From positions 868,001 to 932,000 of the forward strand of contig NZ_CP063815.1 of the NCBI RefSeq assembly GCF_015277895.1: a stretch of DNA of 64,000 nucleotides, written 5' to 3'. The notes under the pieces are model-generated. The model did no database searches, had not been told where the DNA came from, and worked only from the letters and a program-made list of their open reading frames with translations. Positions 1 to 10,541 of this stretch are shown piece by piece (positions within the stretch are counted from its first letter, which is position 1; the number at the start of each line of letters is the position of its first letter). The position numbers and the translations under genes were made by a program. Source of the stretch: Microbacterium abyssi. GTDB taxonomy: Bacteria; Actinomycetota; Actinomycetes; Actinomycetales; Microbacteriaceae.

Positions 1-1
1 G

Positions 2-250
2 CCGGCGCCGACCGGCGGCATCCTGCACGGCACGACGCAGTTGAGCGTGTACGACTACCTCTCCGGTCGCGGCTTCGACACCGGGTACGACCGCATCCCG
101 GCATCCGATCTCCCTCGCGCCGAGGCGGCGTGGCTGGTCTCCAGCATCCGCCTCGCCGTCCCCGTCACCGCCGTCGACGGCACGTCCCTGCGCGTCGACC
201 ACGGCCTCACAACCGAGCTGAACGGGTATCTCCTCTCGCCGCGCAACTGA
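2..250 (+). CDS. Aminodeoxychorismate lyase / class IV aminotransferase, C-terminal part
   Basis: The window opens inside this gene; 82 codons are visible, ending in TGA at 248-250. The tail contains a glycine-rich GGILHGTTQ stretch and a WLVSSIRLAVPVTAVDG segment, which match the PLP-phosphate and substrate-side loops near the C-terminus of fold-type IV PLP enzymes, with 4-amino-4-deoxychorismate lyase (PabC, p-aminobenzoate synthesis for folate) the closest fit from memory. A branched-chain or D-amino-acid aminotransferase of the same fold cannot be excluded because the N-terminus and catalytic lysine lie outside the window. fadD follows after 31 bases on the same strand. Confidence 0.6.
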   Translation, partial: PAPTGGILHGTTQLSVYDYLSGRGFDTGYDRIPASDLPRAEAAWLVSSIRLAVPVTAVDGTSLRVDHGLTTELNGYLLSPRN

Positions 251-281
251 CAGATGCCGCCGTTCGCGGCAGGATGGGAAG

Positions 282-1979
282 ATGTCCGGCACCCCGTACG
301 ACTCGCGGCCATGGCTCACGTCCTACGCCGAAGGCGTTCCGCACGAGATAGACGCGCCGACGCAGACGCTGCCGGAGATGATCGCGACGAGCGCCAGATC
401 GTTCGGGCGTCGGCCCGCACTCGAGTTCTTCGGCGCTGTCACGACCTACCGGCAGCTGGGGGAGCAGATCGAGCGTGCAGCAGAGGGATTGCGGCTTCTG
501 GGCGTGAAGAAGGGCGATCGAGTCGCCCTGGTGCTGCCCAACTGCCCACAGCATGTCATCGCCTTCTATGCGGCGCTGCGCCTCGGCGCGATCGTCGTAG
601 AGCACAATCCGCTCTACACCGCTCGGGAGCTGCGGCACCAGTTCGAAGATCACGGGGCTCGATTCGCCATCGTCTGGGACAAGAGCTTCGATACGATCGC
701 CGGATTCCCGGCCGACCTTGAGCTCGAACGCGTCATCCGCGTCGACATTACCGAGGCGCTGCCGTTCGCCAAGCGGCTGGCACTGCGCCTGCCGCTGAAG
801 AAGGCGCGTGCGTCGAGGGCGAGGCTGACCGAGACACCCAAGACGAAGCATCCGCTGACCTGGAGGAAGTTGGTCGACCACCGTCGTGTTCCGCGTCGGA
901 TCGCCGGCCCGGCCCTCGGGGACACTGCACTGCTGCAGTACACGAGCGGCACCACAGGAAGCCCGAAGGGCGCGATCCTCACCCACTCGAACCTGCGCGC
1001 GAACGCCATGCAGGGGCGCGCCTGGGTGCCGGGACTCGTCGACGGGAAGGAGACGTTCTATGCGGTGCTGCCGCTGTTCCACGCCTACGGCATGACGCTG
1101 TGCCTCACCTTCGCCATGAGCATCGGCGCGAAGCTCGTGCTGTTTCCTGCCTTCGATCTCGAGCTGGTGACCGATGCCGCTCGCACGAGCCCTCCCACGT
1201 TCCTGCCCGCCGTACCGCCGATATACGACCAGCTCGCCCGCGCGGCATCGCGTGGAACCATCGACCTCTCCAGCATCCGGTTCGCCATCTCGGGCGCGAT
1301 GAGCCTGCCGCTCGCAACCGTCCGCGCCTGGGAGGATGCGACGGGAGGCATCCTCGTCGAGGGGTACGGCATGACGGAGAGTTCGCCGGTGGCGCTCGGC
1401 AACCCGATGGGCAGGACGCGACGACCCGGCACCGTCGGCGTTCCCTTCCCAAGCACCGAGATCCGCATCGTCGATCCGCACGATCCGTCCGTCGATCTGC
1501 CTCTGGGCGAGCGCGGCGAACTCCTCATCCGCGGGCCTCAGGTCTTCCAGGGCTACTGGGCGCGTCCAGGCGACACCGCGGCCTCTCTGCTTGCCGACGG
1601 CTGGCTGCGGACCGGTGACATCGCAGAAGTCTCTTCGGATGGGTTTGTGACGATCGTCGATCGACTGAAGGAGCTCATCATCACCGGCGGGTTCAATGTG
1701 TCGCCCAGCGAGGTCGAGGACGCGCTCGAAGCACACCCGGATGTCGCTGCTGCTGCGGTCGTCGGCCTTCCGCGATCGAGTGGCGGCGAAGACGTCGCAG
1801 CGGCCGTCGTGCTCCGGGAAGGGGCCGTGTTCGATGCCGGCGCGCTGCGGGACTTCTGCCGGACGAGACTCACCGCATACAAGGTGCCCAGGCGCGTCAT
1901 AGCTGTGGACGACCTGCCTCGGTCGCTCATCGGCAAGGTGCTGAGGCGCGAGGTGCGCGAGAGCATGCTCTCCGCGTAG
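282..1979 (+). CDS. fadD: Long-chain fatty acid--CoA ligase (AMP-binding)
   Basis: A 565-residue acyl-adenylate-forming enzyme that activates fatty acids with ATP and CoA. The AMP-binding signature YTSGTTGSPKGA lies at about residue 219, the second motif GYGMTES near 360, the hinge motif GWLRTGDIA near 440, and the catalytic lysine motif IGKVLRRE near 550, so the enzyme appears complete and active. Length is normal for the FadD family. It is the last gene on the plus strand before the convergent pst operon, with only 22 bases between the stops. Substrate chain length cannot be read from sequence. Confidence 0.9.
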   Translation: MSGTPYDSRPWLTSYAEGVPHEIDAPTQTLPEMIATSARSFGRRPALEFFGAVTTYRQLGEQIERAAEGLRLLGVKKGDRVALVLPNCPQHVIAFYAALRLGAIVVEHNPLYTARELRHQFEDHGARFAIVWDKSFDTIAGFPADLELERVIRVDITEALPFAKRLALRLPLKKARASRARLTETPKTKHPLTWRKLVDHRRVPRRIAGPALGDTALLQYTSGTTGSPKGAILTHSNLRANAMQGRAWVPGLVDGKETFYAVLPLFHAYGMTLCLTFAMSIGAKLVLFPAFDLELVTDAARTSPPTFLPAVPPIYDQLARAASRGTIDLSSIRFAISGAMSLPLATVRAWEDATGGILVEGYGMTESSPVALGNPMGRTRRPGTVGVPFPSTEIRIVDPHDPSVDLPLGERGELLIRGPQVFQGYWARPGDTAASLLADGWLRTGDIAEVSSDGFVTIVDRLKELIITGGFNVSPSEVEDALEAHPDVAAAAVVGLPRSSGGEDVAAAVVLREGAVFDAGALRDFCRTRLTAYKVPRRVIAVDDLPRSLIGKVLRREVRESMLSA

Positions 1980-2001
1980 CGGAGCCGCTCGGATCCCGGG
2001 C

Positions 2002-2781
2002 TCAGCCGAAGCGGCCGGAGACGTAGTCCTCAGTCGCCTGCACCGAAGGCGTGGTGAAGATCGTGGTGGTGTCGTCGTACTCGATGAGCTTGCCCGGCTT
2101 GCCGGTGCCGGCGATGTTGAAGAACGCGGTCTTGTCGGACACGCGGCTGGCCTGCTGCATGTTGTGCGTCACGATGACAACCGTGTACTGGTTCTTCAGC
2201 TCGCCGATCAGCTCCTCGATCGCGTAGGTCGAGATCGGGTCGAGGGCGGAGCAGGGCTCGTCCATCAGGATGACCTGGGGCTCGACCGCGATCGCACGCG
2301 CGATGCACAGACGCTGCTGCTGACCGCCGGAGAGTCCGGAGCCGGGACGGTCGAGGCGGTCCTTGACCTCGTTCCACAGGTTCGCGCCGGTCAAAGCACG
2401 TTCGACCAGAGCGTCCTGATCGCCCTTGGACATGCGGGTGTTATTGAGCTTGACGCCGGCCAGCACGTTCTCCTTGATCGACATCGTCGGGAACGGGTTC
2501 GGGCGCTGGAACACCATGCCCACCTGTCGGCGCACCAGCACGGGGTCCACACCCGGGCCGTACAGGTCCTTTCCGTCGAGAAGCACTTCGCCCTGCACGC
2601 GCGCGCCGGGAATGACCTCGTGCATGCGGTTCAGGGTGCGCAGGAATGTGGACTTTCCGCAGCCGGACGGGCCGATGAACGCGGTCACGCTGCGCGGCTG
2701 GATGTCGAGGGAGACGCCCTCCACGGCGAGGAAGTCGCCGTAGAAGACGTTGAGGTCGTTGACTTCGATGCTCTTGGACAT
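2002..2781 (-). CDS. pstB: Phosphate ABC transporter ATP-binding protein PstB
   Basis: ATPase of the high-affinity phosphate importer, 259 residues. Walker [10 protein letters not shown] at residues 37-45, ABC signature [14 protein letters not shown] near 150, and Walker B VILMDEP near 173 are intact. The ATG at 2781 is preferred to upstream in-frame codons because AAGGAA lies just ahead and because family members begin near MSKSIEV. It is last in pstSCAB and should be expressed with the permease genes under phosphate starvation. Confidence 0.96.
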   Translation of the reverse strand: MSKSIEVNDLNVFYGDFLAVEGVSLDIQPRSVTAFIGPSGCGKSTFLRTLNRMHEVIPGARVQGEVLLDGKDLYGPGVDPVLVRRQVGMVFQRPNPFPTMSIKENVLAGVKLNNTRMSKGDQDALVERALTGANLWNEVKDRLDRPGSGLSGGQQQRLCIARAIAVEPQVILMDEPCSALDPISTYAIEELIGELKNQYTVVIVTHNMQQASRVSDKTAFFNIAGTGKPGKLIEYDDTTTIFTTPSVQATEDYVSGRFG

Positions 2782-2804
2782 GTGAGGTTCCTTCGGGTTA
2801 CGGC

Positions 2805-3881
2805 TCAGCGGCCGGAGGTCTTCGGGGCGAACCACTTCGCGATCAGACGCGCGAGCAGGTTCAGCACCATGACGATCAGGATCAGGGTGAGCGCGGACGC
2901 CCAGGCGCGATCGAGCGCAGCGTCAGGGTTTGTGCCCTGGTTCATGTACTGGTTGTAGGCGAAAACGGGTAGCGTCATCATCTGACCGCTGAAGATGTTC
3001 GTGTTCAAGCTCAGCGTGAATCCGGCTGTGAGCAGCAGGGGAGCGGTCTCGCCGATGACGCGCGAGATCGACAGCATCACCGAGGTCATGATTCCGGCGA
3101 TCGATGTCGGCAGCACGACCTTGAGGATCGTCAGCCACTTCGGCACGCCGAGAGCATAAGCGGCCTCGCGTAGCTCGTTCGGCACGATGCGAAGCAGCTC
3201 CTCGCTGCCGCGCACGACGACCGGCGTCATGAGCACAGCCAGGGCGAGAGCTCCCATGACGCCCATCGAGATCCCCGGTCGGATCAGCAGCGAGAACACG
3301 GCGTAGATGAACAGACCGGCGACGATCGAGGGGATGCCGGTCATGACGTCGACGAAGAATGTGATGCCCTTGGCGAGCTTGCCGCGGCCGTACTCCACCA
3401 GGTAGATCGAGGTCATGAGGCCGATCGGCACCGAGATGACTGCGGCCGTGAGCGTGATCAGGACGGTGCCCCAGATCGCGTGCACGATGCCGCCGCCCTC
3501 GCCGACGATGTTGCGCATCGAGTAGCTGAAGAACTCGGCGTCGAATCGGTGGATCCCGTTGGCTGCGACCGTCCAAAGCAGCGAGACGAGCGGCATCAGG
3601 GCGATGAGGAACGCCGTCGCCACCAGCGCCGTCATCAGGCGGTCGACGGCCTTGCGTCGGCTCTCCGCAATCGCGGAGATGATCGTGATCAGCACCATGT
3701 AGAGCAAGATGCCGACGATCGACGCTCCCACGATGTTGAAGTTCGCGAGATCCTGGCCGATGCTCGCGACGGCGAACACCGCGAACGAGATCGTGAAGGA
3801 TGCCAGTAGCAGGGCCCATGGCGCCCACTTGGGCAACTTCCCGGAGGTGAGCGACGGGGCAGGCGAGTTGAGGACGGTCAT
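2805..3881 (-). CDS. pstA: Phosphate ABC transporter permease PstA
   Basis: Membrane permease subunit of the phosphate importer, 358 residues, with about seven hydrophobic segments; the N-terminal part has extra helices before the BPD_transp_1 region, as is common in actinobacterial PstA. The EAA loop ([20 protein letters not shown]) that contacts PstB is present. The ATG at 3881 lies one base after the pstC stop, so the two are probably translationally coupled. It pairs with PstC to form the channel. Confidence 0.95.
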   Translation of the reverse strand: MTVLNSPAPSLTSGKLPKWAPWALLLASFTISFAVFAVASIGQDLANFNIVGASIVGILLYMVLITIISAIAESRRKAVDRLMTALVATAFLIALMPLVSLLWTVAANGIHRFDAEFFSYSMRNIVGEGGGIVHAIWGTVLITLTAAVISVPIGLMTSIYLVEYGRGKLAKGITFFVDVMTGIPSIVAGLFIYAVFSLLIRPGISMGVMGALALAVLMTPVVVRGSEELLRIVPNELREAAYALGVPKWLTILKVVLPTSIAGIMTSVMLSISRVIGETAPLLLTAGFTLSLNTNIFSGQMMTLPVFAYNQYMNQGTNPDAALDRAWASALTLILIVMVLNLLARLIAKWFAPKTSGR

Positions 3882-3882
3882 G

Positions 3883-4860
3883 TCAGTTCGCCCCCGAGAA
3901 CTCAGCGCGCCGGGCGACGATCCAACGCGCCAACGCATTGACCGCGAAGGTCACGATGAACAGGATGAGGCCGGTCGCGACAAGCGTGTTGACTCCGGTG
4001 CCGTGTGCTTCGGGGAAGGCGAGCGCGATGTTCGCGGGAATCGGCGTGGGGTTCGTCGCGGTCAGCACCAGGAAGCTCACGACGGCGGATGGTGAGAGCA
4101 CCATCGTGACGGCCATCGTCTCACCGAGGGCACGGCCGAGGGCTAGCATCGCCGCGGAGACCATCCCGCCGCGGGCGAAGGGCAGCACAGCCATGCGCAC
4201 CATCTCCCAGCGGGTGGCGCCGAGAGCCAGAGCTGCCTCCTCGTGAAGCTTCGGCGTCTGCAGGAACACCTCGCGGCAGATCGCCGTCATGATCGGGATG
4301 CACATCACAGCGAGCACCAGGGCCGCGGTCATGATCGTCTTACCGGTCGAGGAGACCTGCCCCTGGAAGAAGGGGACCCAGTTGGCGTTCTCGTTCAACC
4401 ACGCGTAGATCGGCTGCAGGAGCGGCGCGAGCACCAGCCCACCCCACAGGCCGAAGACTACCGAGGGGACCGCGGCGAGCAGATCGATGATGTAGCCGAG
4501 GAAAGAGGCGAGCCTGCGTGGCGCGTAATGGGAGATGAACAGCGCGATGCCGATAGAGATCGGGGCGGCGATGACCAGCGCCATGAAAGAGGCCCACAGC
4601 GTGCCGAACACGAGCGGCCAGACGTAGGTCCAGAATGACTCGCCGTTCAGGATGTGGTTGTCGCTCGTGTCGAGCTGGAACGCAGGGACGCTCTGGATGA
4701 CGAGGAACGTGGCGACCGCAGCGAGCACGACGAGGATGACGATCCCGGCGCCGAGAGCCGTACCGGAGAAGACGCGGTCGCCCAGTCGTTGTTTCGCCTT
4801 GATCGGTGCGGGCGGCGCTTGCGGCGCCTGCTCGGTCTGTGCCTGTTCGGTCGTGGTCAT
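3883..4860 (-). CDS. pstC: Phosphate ABC transporter permease PstC
   Basis: Partner permease of PstA, 325 residues. A proline/glutamine-rich cytoplasmic N-terminus of about 40 residues precedes six or so membrane segments; the coupling loop LHEEAALALGATRWEMVRMA is intact. The start at ATG 4860 (MTTTEQ) fits family length better than the longer upstream extension. A 114-base gap separates it from pstS and holds a hairpin, consistent with higher expression of the binding protein than of the permeases. Confidence 0.95.
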   Translation of the reverse strand: MTTTEQAQTEQAPQAPPAPIKAKQRLGDRVFSGTALGAGIVILVVLAAVATFLVIQSVPAFQLDTSDNHILNGESFWTYVWPLVFGTLWASFMALVIAAPISIGIALFISHYAPRRLASFLGYIIDLLAAVPSVVFGLWGGLVLAPLLQPIYAWLNENANWVPFFQGQVSSTGKTIMTAALVLAVMCIPIMTAICREVFLQTPKLHEEAALALGATRWEMVRMAVLPFARGGMVSAAMLALGRALGETMAVTMVLSPSAVVSFLVLTATNPTPIPANIALAFPEAHGTGVNTLVATGLILFIVTFAVNALARWIVARRAEFSGAN

Positions 4861-4952
4861 GATCTCCCTGTTTCGGGCCGAGGAGTCGGGTGGAACGGTT
4901 TCTGACTCGTCGATGCCCCCGAGTCCGTCAGGACGCGAGGGCATCGACGTCA

Positions 4953-4976
4953 GAGATCAGCCATATGGCTGGTCTC
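4953..4976 (-). terminator. Hairpin immediately after pstS (partial terminator or mRNA 3' stabiliser)
   Basis: A near-perfect inverted repeat with 12-base arms and no spacer (arms GAGATCAGCCAT and ATGGCTGGTCTC, one G-U pair) overlaps the pstS stop codon. No U-run follows, and the pstCAB genes continue beyond it on the same strand, so it is more likely an attenuating or RNA-stabilising hairpin than a full terminator. Confidence 0.45.
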
Positions 4977-6078
4977 AGCCGACCTGGATGAGGTCGATGG
5001 CGGCGTTGACCTTCTCGCGCAGGCCGTCCGAGATGGGCGCGTTTCCGGCGTTCTCGGCGGCGGCGTCCTGGCCCTCGGCGCTGGCCACGTAGGTGAAGTA
5101 CTCCTTGACGAGTTCGGCGACGTTCGCGTCCTCGTACTGCTCGCAGCCGATCAGGTAGCTGACCAGGGCGATCGGGTAGGCGCCATCTGCGGCAGCAGCG
5201 GGATCGACATCGAACGCGAGGTCGCCCTCGCCACGGCCGTCCTCGAGCGATGCACCCTCGACGAGCTGCGATGCCGCCTCGGCTGAGTACGGGACGTACT
5301 CGCCACCTACGCCGACGTGCACCTGGCCGAGGTCGCCGACCTGGGAGGCGTCGGCGAAGCCGATCGCGCCGTTGCCCGCTGTGATGGCCTGGACGACGCC
5401 GGACGTGCCCTGAGCGGCTTCGCCGCCCTCGATGGGCCACTCGTCCGAGACCTCGTAGGTCCAGATCTCGGGAGCGGTCGCCGCGAGGTAATTGGTGAAG
5501 GTCTCCTGCGTGCCCGACGGGTCCGAGCGGTGGACCGGCGAGATCGCCAGGTCGGGGAGCGTGGCATCCGGGTTGAGCGTCGCGATCGCGGAGTCGTTCC
5601 AGTTGGTGATCGTGCCGGCGAAGATACTCGCGATGGTGGCGGCATCCAGGTTCAGCGTGTCGACGCCCTCGAGGTTGAACGCCACGGCGACCGGCGAGAT
5701 GTACACGGGAATCTCGACGATGTCGTCAGTGGTGCAGGCGCCGAAACCACCGGCGGCGATCTCGTCGGCGTTGAACGCGCGGTCGGAGCCGATGAAGTTG
5801 CTGCCGCCCTCGAGGAAGTTCTCACGGCCTGTCCCGGAGCCGGTGGGCTCGTAGTTGATCGTCACATCGGGGTTGGCGGTCTGGAACCCGGCGACCCATG
5901 CCTCCTGCGCAGCAGTCTGCGAAGACGCGCCGGTGGCGTCGAGCGTGCCGGACAGAGTGGACGTGGTGGGCTCCTCGGAGGAGCCGCCGGCGCCGTCTTC
6001 GTTCGCGGCACAGCCGGCGAGAGCGAGAGCGGCGACGGCGCCGATGGCGCTGATTCGAGCGATTCGGGAGATCTTCAC
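4975..6078 (-). CDS. pstS: Phosphate ABC transporter substrate-binding lipoprotein PstS
   Basis: Periplasm-side phosphate receptor, 367 residues. The GTG start at 6078 gives a lipoprotein signal peptide with basic N-terminus and lipobox LAGC (Cys 23), followed by a Gly/Ser/Thr-rich linker. Phosphate-binding segments GSGTGRENF and SDPSGTQETF are visible. It heads the pstSCAB operon and has a PHO box about 65-105 bases upstream. The very long open frame continuing upstream is antisense to mutT1 and is not coding. Confidence 0.95.
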   Translation of the reverse strand: MKISRIARISAIGAVAALALAGCAANEDGAGGSSEEPTTSTLSGTLDATGASSQTAAQEAWVAGFQTANPDVTINYEPTGSGTGRENFLEGGSNFIGSDRAFNADEIAAGGFGACTTDDIVEIPVYISPVAVAFNLEGVDTLNLDAATIASIFAGTITNWNDSAIATLNPDATLPDLAISPVHRSDPSGTQETFTNYLAATAPEIWTYEVSDEWPIEGGEAAQGTSGVVQAITAGNGAIGFADASQVGDLGQVHVGVGGEYVPYSAEAASQLVEGASLEDGRGEGDLAFDVDPAAAADGAYPIALVSYLIGCEQYEDANVAELVKEYFTYVASAEGQDAAAENAGNAPISDGLREKVNAAIDLIQVG

Positions 6079-6144
6079 TGTGGATCCGTTCGATCGTGGA
6101 TGGTTGAGGCCCGGTGCAGGGCACACAGTGACGCTAGGCGTGAC

Positions 6145-6185
6145 GGTTAACGAGAGTCGCCCTCGCAGGTAAACGGCAGGTGAAC
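6145..6185 (-). promoter_or_regulatory. PHO box upstream of pstSCAB
   Basis: On the minus strand GTTCACC (6179-6185) and GTTTACC (6168-6174) repeat exactly 11 bases apart, and a third unit GTTAACC (6145-6151) lies 23 bases further on. Eleven-base direct repeats of GTTCACC are the known binding units of actinobacterial PhoP-type regulators of phosphate starvation. Position 67-107 bases ahead of the pstS start suits activation. The likely regulator here is RegX3, encoded at 16224. Confidence 0.75.
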
Positions 6186-6209
6186 GGGAGCCGTCCCCTT
6201 GGATGAGCG

Positions 6210-7175
6210 TCAGACCTTCGGGACGTGCGTCTCGATCGAGATGATTCCGGAGCCGGGATTGGTCGCTGACAGATGCACGACGGAGAATGCGGCGACCTCC
6301 AGCGCCGAGGCGCTGCCGAGATACGAGCCGTGCATCGTGCCGGTCGCGAGCGCGAGCTCGGACAGGATGCCGGGCAGCACGGGCCCATGGCTGCAGATGA
6401 CCGCCGGCTTGCCGGAGCGCACGCGCTTGCCCACGACGGTTCTCACGTCGGACACGCCTTCCTCCCAGGCATCCTGGCCGACGAGCGCGGTCTCGACCGG
6501 TGTCCGTCCGAGGGCGTGCGCGAGCGGTGTGACGGTCTGCACGCACCGCACGGCATCGCTGGTGACGATCTTCCGGATGCCGAACGCGCGCAGTGGCGCG
6601 ACGATCGCGCGCGCCTGCAGGAGCCCGCGCTCGGCGAGCGGACGCGTGGCATCCGATCGATCCCACTCGGTGCGCGACACGGCCTTCGCATGACGCAGCG
6701 CCACAATCGGGAAGGTGCGCAGCACTCCGTCGTCGACGAGTCTCTCGAACTCGTCGAGGATCTCCAGGTCGATGGGGTAGCTGAGGGTCTTGCGCGCCTT
6801 CTTCAGGCCCACCCACTCCAGGGCGGCGATCTCCTGATTTGGGACGAAAGCGGAGCGGCGGATCGCGTCTTCCGTGGCTTCGGCAGCCCAGTAGTGCACG
6901 ACCTTCTGACGCTTCGCGCGCATGAAGTAGCGGCTGACGCCGACGGGAACGCCGAGATTCACCCGGATGCCGGTCTCCTCGTGGACCTCGCGCACTGCGG
7001 TCTGGGCGAGCATCTCACCCGGATCGACCTTTCCCTTGGGCAGGGTGACGTCGCGGTACTTGGTGCGGTGGATGAGGAGGATCCGCAGCTTGCCGTCGAC
7101 GATTCGCCACACCACGGCGCCGGCGGCATAGACCGCCTTGTCGTCTCGCACGACCTCGACTGCCCCCTGCGTCAT
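6210..7175 (-). CDS. mutT1: MutT1-like Nudix hydrolase fused to histidine phosphatase
   Basis: Two-domain protein of 321 residues. The N-terminal Nudix box (G48, E54, R62, E63, E66, E67) is complete; the C-terminal half is a phosphoglycerate-mutase-like domain with the LRHAKA motif near residue 160. This architecture and the position after ppk1 match mycobacterial MutT1, which hydrolyses 8-oxo-dGTP and diadenosine polyphosphates. Its ATG overlaps the ppk1 stop (ATGA), so the pair is translationally coupled. The exact substrate is inferred. Confidence 0.88.
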   Translation of the reverse strand: MTQGAVEVVRDDKAVYAAGAVVWRIVDGKLRILLIHRTKYRDVTLPKGKVDPGEMLAQTAVREVHEETGIRVNLGVPVGVSRYFMRAKRQKVVHYWAAEATEDAIRRSAFVPNQEIAALEWVGLKKARKTLSYPIDLEILDEFERLVDDGVLRTFPIVALRHAKAVSRTEWDRSDATRPLAERGLLQARAIVAPLRAFGIRKIVTSDAVRCVQTVTPLAHALGRTPVETALVGQDAWEEGVSDVRTVVGKRVRSGKPAVICSHGPVLPGILSELALATGTMHGSYLGSASALEVAAFSVVHLSATNPGSGIISIETHVPKV

Positions 7176-9346
7176 CTCACCGACCGCGAGCGTCGCCGGC
7201 GGCGGATCTGGTTCATGGTCCTATCCTGCAGATCCACGAGCGGCTTGCCTTCGGCATCGACGGAGTGTCGTTCCCATACGCCCCCGGCACCGAGATGCCA
7301 GCTGCTCGTCCCGTCGTTCATCGCCAGGTCGAAGAACTCGAGCAGCTCCTTGACGTGGCGTCCGTCCGTGACGCGCACCAGCGCCTCGACGCGGCGGTCG
7401 AGGTTACGGTGCATCATGTCGGCGCTGCCGATGAACACCTGAGGGTCGCCGTCGTTCTCGAACGCGAAGATCCGGGAATGCTCGAGATAGCGGCCCAGGA
7501 TGCTGCGGACCGTGATGTTGTCGCTGATGCCGGGAAGGTCGGTCTTGATGCTGCAGATGCCGCGCACCCAGATGTCGACCTTCACACCTGCCCGGCTGGC
7601 GCGGTAGAGCGCGTCGATGATCTCCTCGTCGACCATCGAGTTCACCTTGATGCGGATGTGCGCCGGCTTACCGGCGTCGGCGTTCTTGCGCTCGTTGTCG
7701 ATGTGGCGCAGCAGCCCCTTCCGCAGGTGCAGCGGGGCGACGAGGAGACGCTTGAACTTCTTCTCGATCGCGTAGCCGGAGAGCTCATTGAACAGCCGCG
7801 TGAGATCCTTGCCGACCTGCGCGTCCGCGGTGAACAGCCCGAAGTCCTCGTAGATGCGGCTGGTCTTCGGGTTGTAGTTACCGGTGCCGACGTGCGAGTA
7901 ATGGCGCAGCTGGCCCTCCTCCTCACGGATCACGAGGGCGAGCTTGCAGTGCGTCTTCAGACCGACCAGGCCGTACACGACGTGCACACCGGCCTTTTCG
8001 AGCTTTCGCGCCCAGACGATGTTGTTCGCCTCGTCGAAGCGCGCCTTCACCTCGACCAGCGCGAGGACCTGCTTGCCCGCCTCCGCCGCGTCGATCAGCG
8101 CCTGCACGACAGGGCTGTCGCCGGAGGTGCGGTACAGGGTCTGCTTGATCGCGAGCACCTGCGGGTCTCGGGCGGCCTGCTCGAGGAACGCCTGCACGCT
8201 CGTGGCGAAGGACTCGTAGGGGTGGTGCACCAGAACGTCGTTCTTGCGGATCGCCGCGAAGATGTCGGCCCTGTTGCTCGAACCGGTCGGCTGGAACGCG
8301 ACCGCGGTCGTGGGCAGGTGGGGCGGATAGCGCAGATCGGGGCGGTTCACCTTCGACAGGGAGAAGAGGCCGCGCAGGTCCAGCGGACTCGGCAGCCGGT
8401 ACACCTCCTGATCGGTGATATCGAGCTCCTTGATGAGCAGGTCGAGCGTGACCTCGTCCATGTCATCGGCGATCTCGAGACGGATCGGCGGACCGAATCG
8501 CCTTCGCAGCAGCTCGGCCTCGAGCGCCTGGATGAGGTTCTCGCTCTCGTCCTCCTCGATCTCTACGTCTTCGTTGCGAGTGAGGCGGAACGCATGATGA
8601 TCGAGCACCTCCATGCCGGGGAAGAGGTCGTTCAGGTGGTTCGAGATCAGATCCTCGAGCGGCAGGTAGCGCGCGATCTCGCTCGTGCCGGGCACCTCGA
8701 CGAGCCTCGGCAGCATCGGCGGCACCTTCAGCCGCGCGAACTCCTGCCTACCGGTGCGGGCGTTGCGGATGCGGATCGCGAGATTCAGCGAGAGGCCGGA
8801 GATGTAGGGGAAGGGGTGCGCGGGGTCGACCGCGAGCGGCATGAGCACGGGGAACACGTGCAACTGGAAGTACTCGGTGAGAGCGGCCTGCTCCGGTTCA
8901 CCGAGCCGATCCCAGTCGGTGATCTCGATGCCGGCGTCCGCGAGCGCGGGACGGACCAGGTCGGTCCACGCCTGCGCATGTCGCAGCTGCAGGGCGTGCG
9001 CCTCGCGCGAGATGTCGGCGAGCACGTCCGACGGAGCGCGACCCACGTTGGTCGGCACGGCGAGGCCGGTGACGATGCGGCGTTTGAGGCCGGCCACGCG
9101 GACCATGAAGAACTCGTCGAGGTTGCTGGCGAAGATCGCCAGGAAGTTCGAGCGCTCCAGTTCCGGCAGTGTCGGGTCCTCCGCCAGCTCGAGCACGCGC
9201 TGGTTGAACGCCAGCCAGCTGATCTCCCTGTCGTGATACCGGTGATCCGGCAGCAGCGAGTCGGGCGCCTCGACGGCGTCGAAGTCGTCGTCCTCTGCAT
9301 CGCCCAGGCCGGCGTCGGTGATTGCGGCATCGATCATGGAGTACAT
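7172..9346 (-). CDS. ppk1: Polyphosphate kinase 1
   Basis: Makes polyphosphate from ATP; 724 residues, usual for the family. The phospho-histidine motif HVGTGNYN and the second histidine motif [12 protein letters not shown] are present, as is the N-terminal [15 protein letters not shown] signature. ATG 9346 (MYSMIDAA) gives family length; ATGs at 9337 and 9373 are alternatives and none has a strong ribosome site. It lies 43 bases after the GlnR-type regulator and overlaps mutT1, so the three probably form one transcript joining nitrogen/phosphate control with polyphosphate storage. Confidence 0.95.
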   Translation of the reverse strand: MYSMIDAAITDAGLGDAEDDDFDAVEAPDSLLPDHRYHDREISWLAFNQRVLELAEDPTLPELERSNFLAIFASNLDEFFMVRVAGLKRRIVTGLAVPTNVGRAPSDVLADISREAHALQLRHAQAWTDLVRPALADAGIEITDWDRLGEPEQAALTEYFQLHVFPVLMPLAVDPAHPFPYISGLSLNLAIRIRNARTGRQEFARLKVPPMLPRLVEVPGTSEIARYLPLEDLISNHLNDLFPGMEVLDHHAFRLTRNEDVEIEEDESENLIQALEAELLRRRFGPPIRLEIADDMDEVTLDLLIKELDITDQEVYRLPSPLDLRGLFSLSKVNRPDLRYPPHLPTTAVAFQPTGSSNRADIFAAIRKNDVLVHHPYESFATSVQAFLEQAARDPQVLAIKQTLYRTSGDSPVVQALIDAAEAGKQVLALVEVKARFDEANNIVWARKLEKAGVHVVYGLVGLKTHCKLALVIREEEGQLRHYSHVGTGNYNPKTSRIYEDFGLFTADAQVGKDLTRLFNELSGYAIEKKFKRLLVAPLHLRKGLLRHIDNERKNADAGKPAHIRIKVNSMVDEEIIDALYRASRAGVKVDIWVRGICSIKTDLPGISDNITVRSILGRYLEHSRIFAFENDGDPQVFIGSADMMHRNLDRRVEALVRVTDGRHVKELLEFFDLAMNDGTSSWHLGAGGVWERHSVDAEGKPLVDLQDRTMNQIRRRRRSRSVR

Positions 9347-9389
9347 CTTCGCACCGCCGGATGACGCGTGCATGAACGGCTGAGGAGCG

Positions 9390-10073
9390 TCAGCGCTCCA
9401 CTGCGGCGAGCTGCTCGTCGTCGTAGACGTTGAACCGGTACCCGACGTTGCGCACGGTGCCGATGATCTGCTCCTGGTCGCCGAGCTTGGCGCGCAGGCG
9501 TCGCACGTGCACGTCGACCGTGCGCGTGCCGCCGAAGTAGTCGTAGCCCCAGACCTCGCTGAGCAGCTGCTCGCGGGTGAACACACGAGAGGGGTGCGTC
9601 GCCAGGAAGTGCAGCAGCTGAAACTCCTTGTACGTCAGATCCAGCGGACGGCCGTGCAGCTTCGCCGAATACGACTGCTCGTCGATCGTGATCCCGGATG
9701 CCTGCACCCGAGCGGGCGCGGCGGTCGATTCGGCGCGCGCGATGGCCAGACGGATCCGCGCGTCGGTCTCGGCCGGACCCGCGTCGGAGAGGAGGACGTC
9801 GTCGATTCCCCACTCGCCGGACACGGCGGTCATGCCGCCCTCGGTCACGACGAGCAGGAGCGGGGAATCCTGTCCGGTGGTGCGCAGCAGTTTGCACAGC
9901 GACTTCGCGCCGGCGAGGTCGAACCGCGCGTCGATGATGACGATGTCGCACTCAGGGGCCGTGACCAGCTGGGCGGGTTCCGCGGGGATCTGACGCACCT
10001 GGTGGCTGAGGAGCTCCAGCGCGGGCAGCACCTGCTCCGAGGGGGCCGGGGTCAGAACCAGGATCGATGCCAC
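9390..10073 (-). CDS. glnR: GlnR-like winged-helix response regulator
   Basis: About 227 residues with an OmpR-type C-terminal DNA-binding domain ([20 protein letters not shown], then [20 protein letters not shown]) and a divergent receiver domain lacking the usual Asp-Asp-Lys phosphorylation set. The receiver sequence ([35 protein letters not shown]) closely resembles actinobacterial GlnR, the master nitrogen regulator. GTG 10073 is chosen over ATG 10079 because GGAAGG abuts the ATG but sits 7 bases before the GTG. No kinase lies nearby, as expected for an orphan regulator. Confidence 0.82.
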   Translation of the reverse strand: MASILVLTPAPSEQVLPALELLSHQVRQIPAEPAQLVTAPECDIVIIDARFDLAGAKSLCKLLRTTGQDSPLLLVVTEGGMTAVSGEWGIDDVLLSDAGPAETDARIRLAIARAESTAAPARVQASGITIDEQSYSAKLHGRPLDLTYKEFQLLHFLATHPSRVFTREQLLSEVWGYDYFGGTRTVDVHVRRLRAKLGDQEQIIGTVRNVGYRFNVYDDEQLAAVER

Positions 10074-10209
10074 ACGCATTCCTTCCGGGCGTCGGGGTCG
10101 TCCGCCCTGAGCGGCGTCCAGGGCGCCGTGGGGCAATGATACCGAGCGCGACGCGAGTGCTGCGACGTCGCAGAGGACAGGCGCCTGTCGGATGCGTAAC
10201 AATGGAGGC

Positions 10210-10500
10210 ATGTCCGAACCGGCTCTGGCACCTCGCAACGCGCTCGTCGGCGTCGGCATCGTCTGGGCCGCGGCGCTGGTCGCGTCCATCGCGATCGGAC
10301 TGTTCGTCCCCGAGGACTGGCGGTTGCCGTGGTTGCTCGTCGGCGTCGGCACTGCAGTGCTCGTGTCGTTCGCACTGCAGCTCTGGTACGGGCAGACCAA
10401 GGGCTTCATCTTCCGGGTCGCGGTGAGCGCGATCGGCGCCCTGCTGCTGTTCGGGGTCGTTTCGGCCGGCTTCGGGCTCGCCGCACTCATCCCGGCCTGA
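10210..10500 (+). CDS. Small membrane protein, three predicted helices
   Basis: A 96-residue protein with three hydrophobic stretches ([39 protein letters not shown] and the last 27 residues). Not assigned to a function. The ATG at 10210 is preferred to the one at 10192 because TAACAA at 10197-10202 ends seven bases before it, which suits a leaderless mRNA. Divergent from glnR across about 130 bases. Confidence 0.7.
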   Translation: MSEPALAPRNALVGVGIVWAAALVASIAIGLFVPEDWRLPWLLVGVGTAVLVSFALQLWYGQTKGFIFRVAVSAIGALLLFGVVSAGFGLAALIPA

Positions 10501-10541
10501 CGGCTCGCGCTCCCTGCGAAAGGCCGGGGTAGAGTGGTGCC

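Noticed and set aside
6079..6816. N-terminal extension of the pstS frame
   Set aside because: It lies antisense to mutT1; the lipoprotein signal peptide starts at 6078.
7265..9364. 699-residue plus-strand ORF
   Set aside because: Antisense to ppk1 in a GC-rich gene; composition is of a shadow frame (Val/Arg/Asp/Glu) and no motif is seen.
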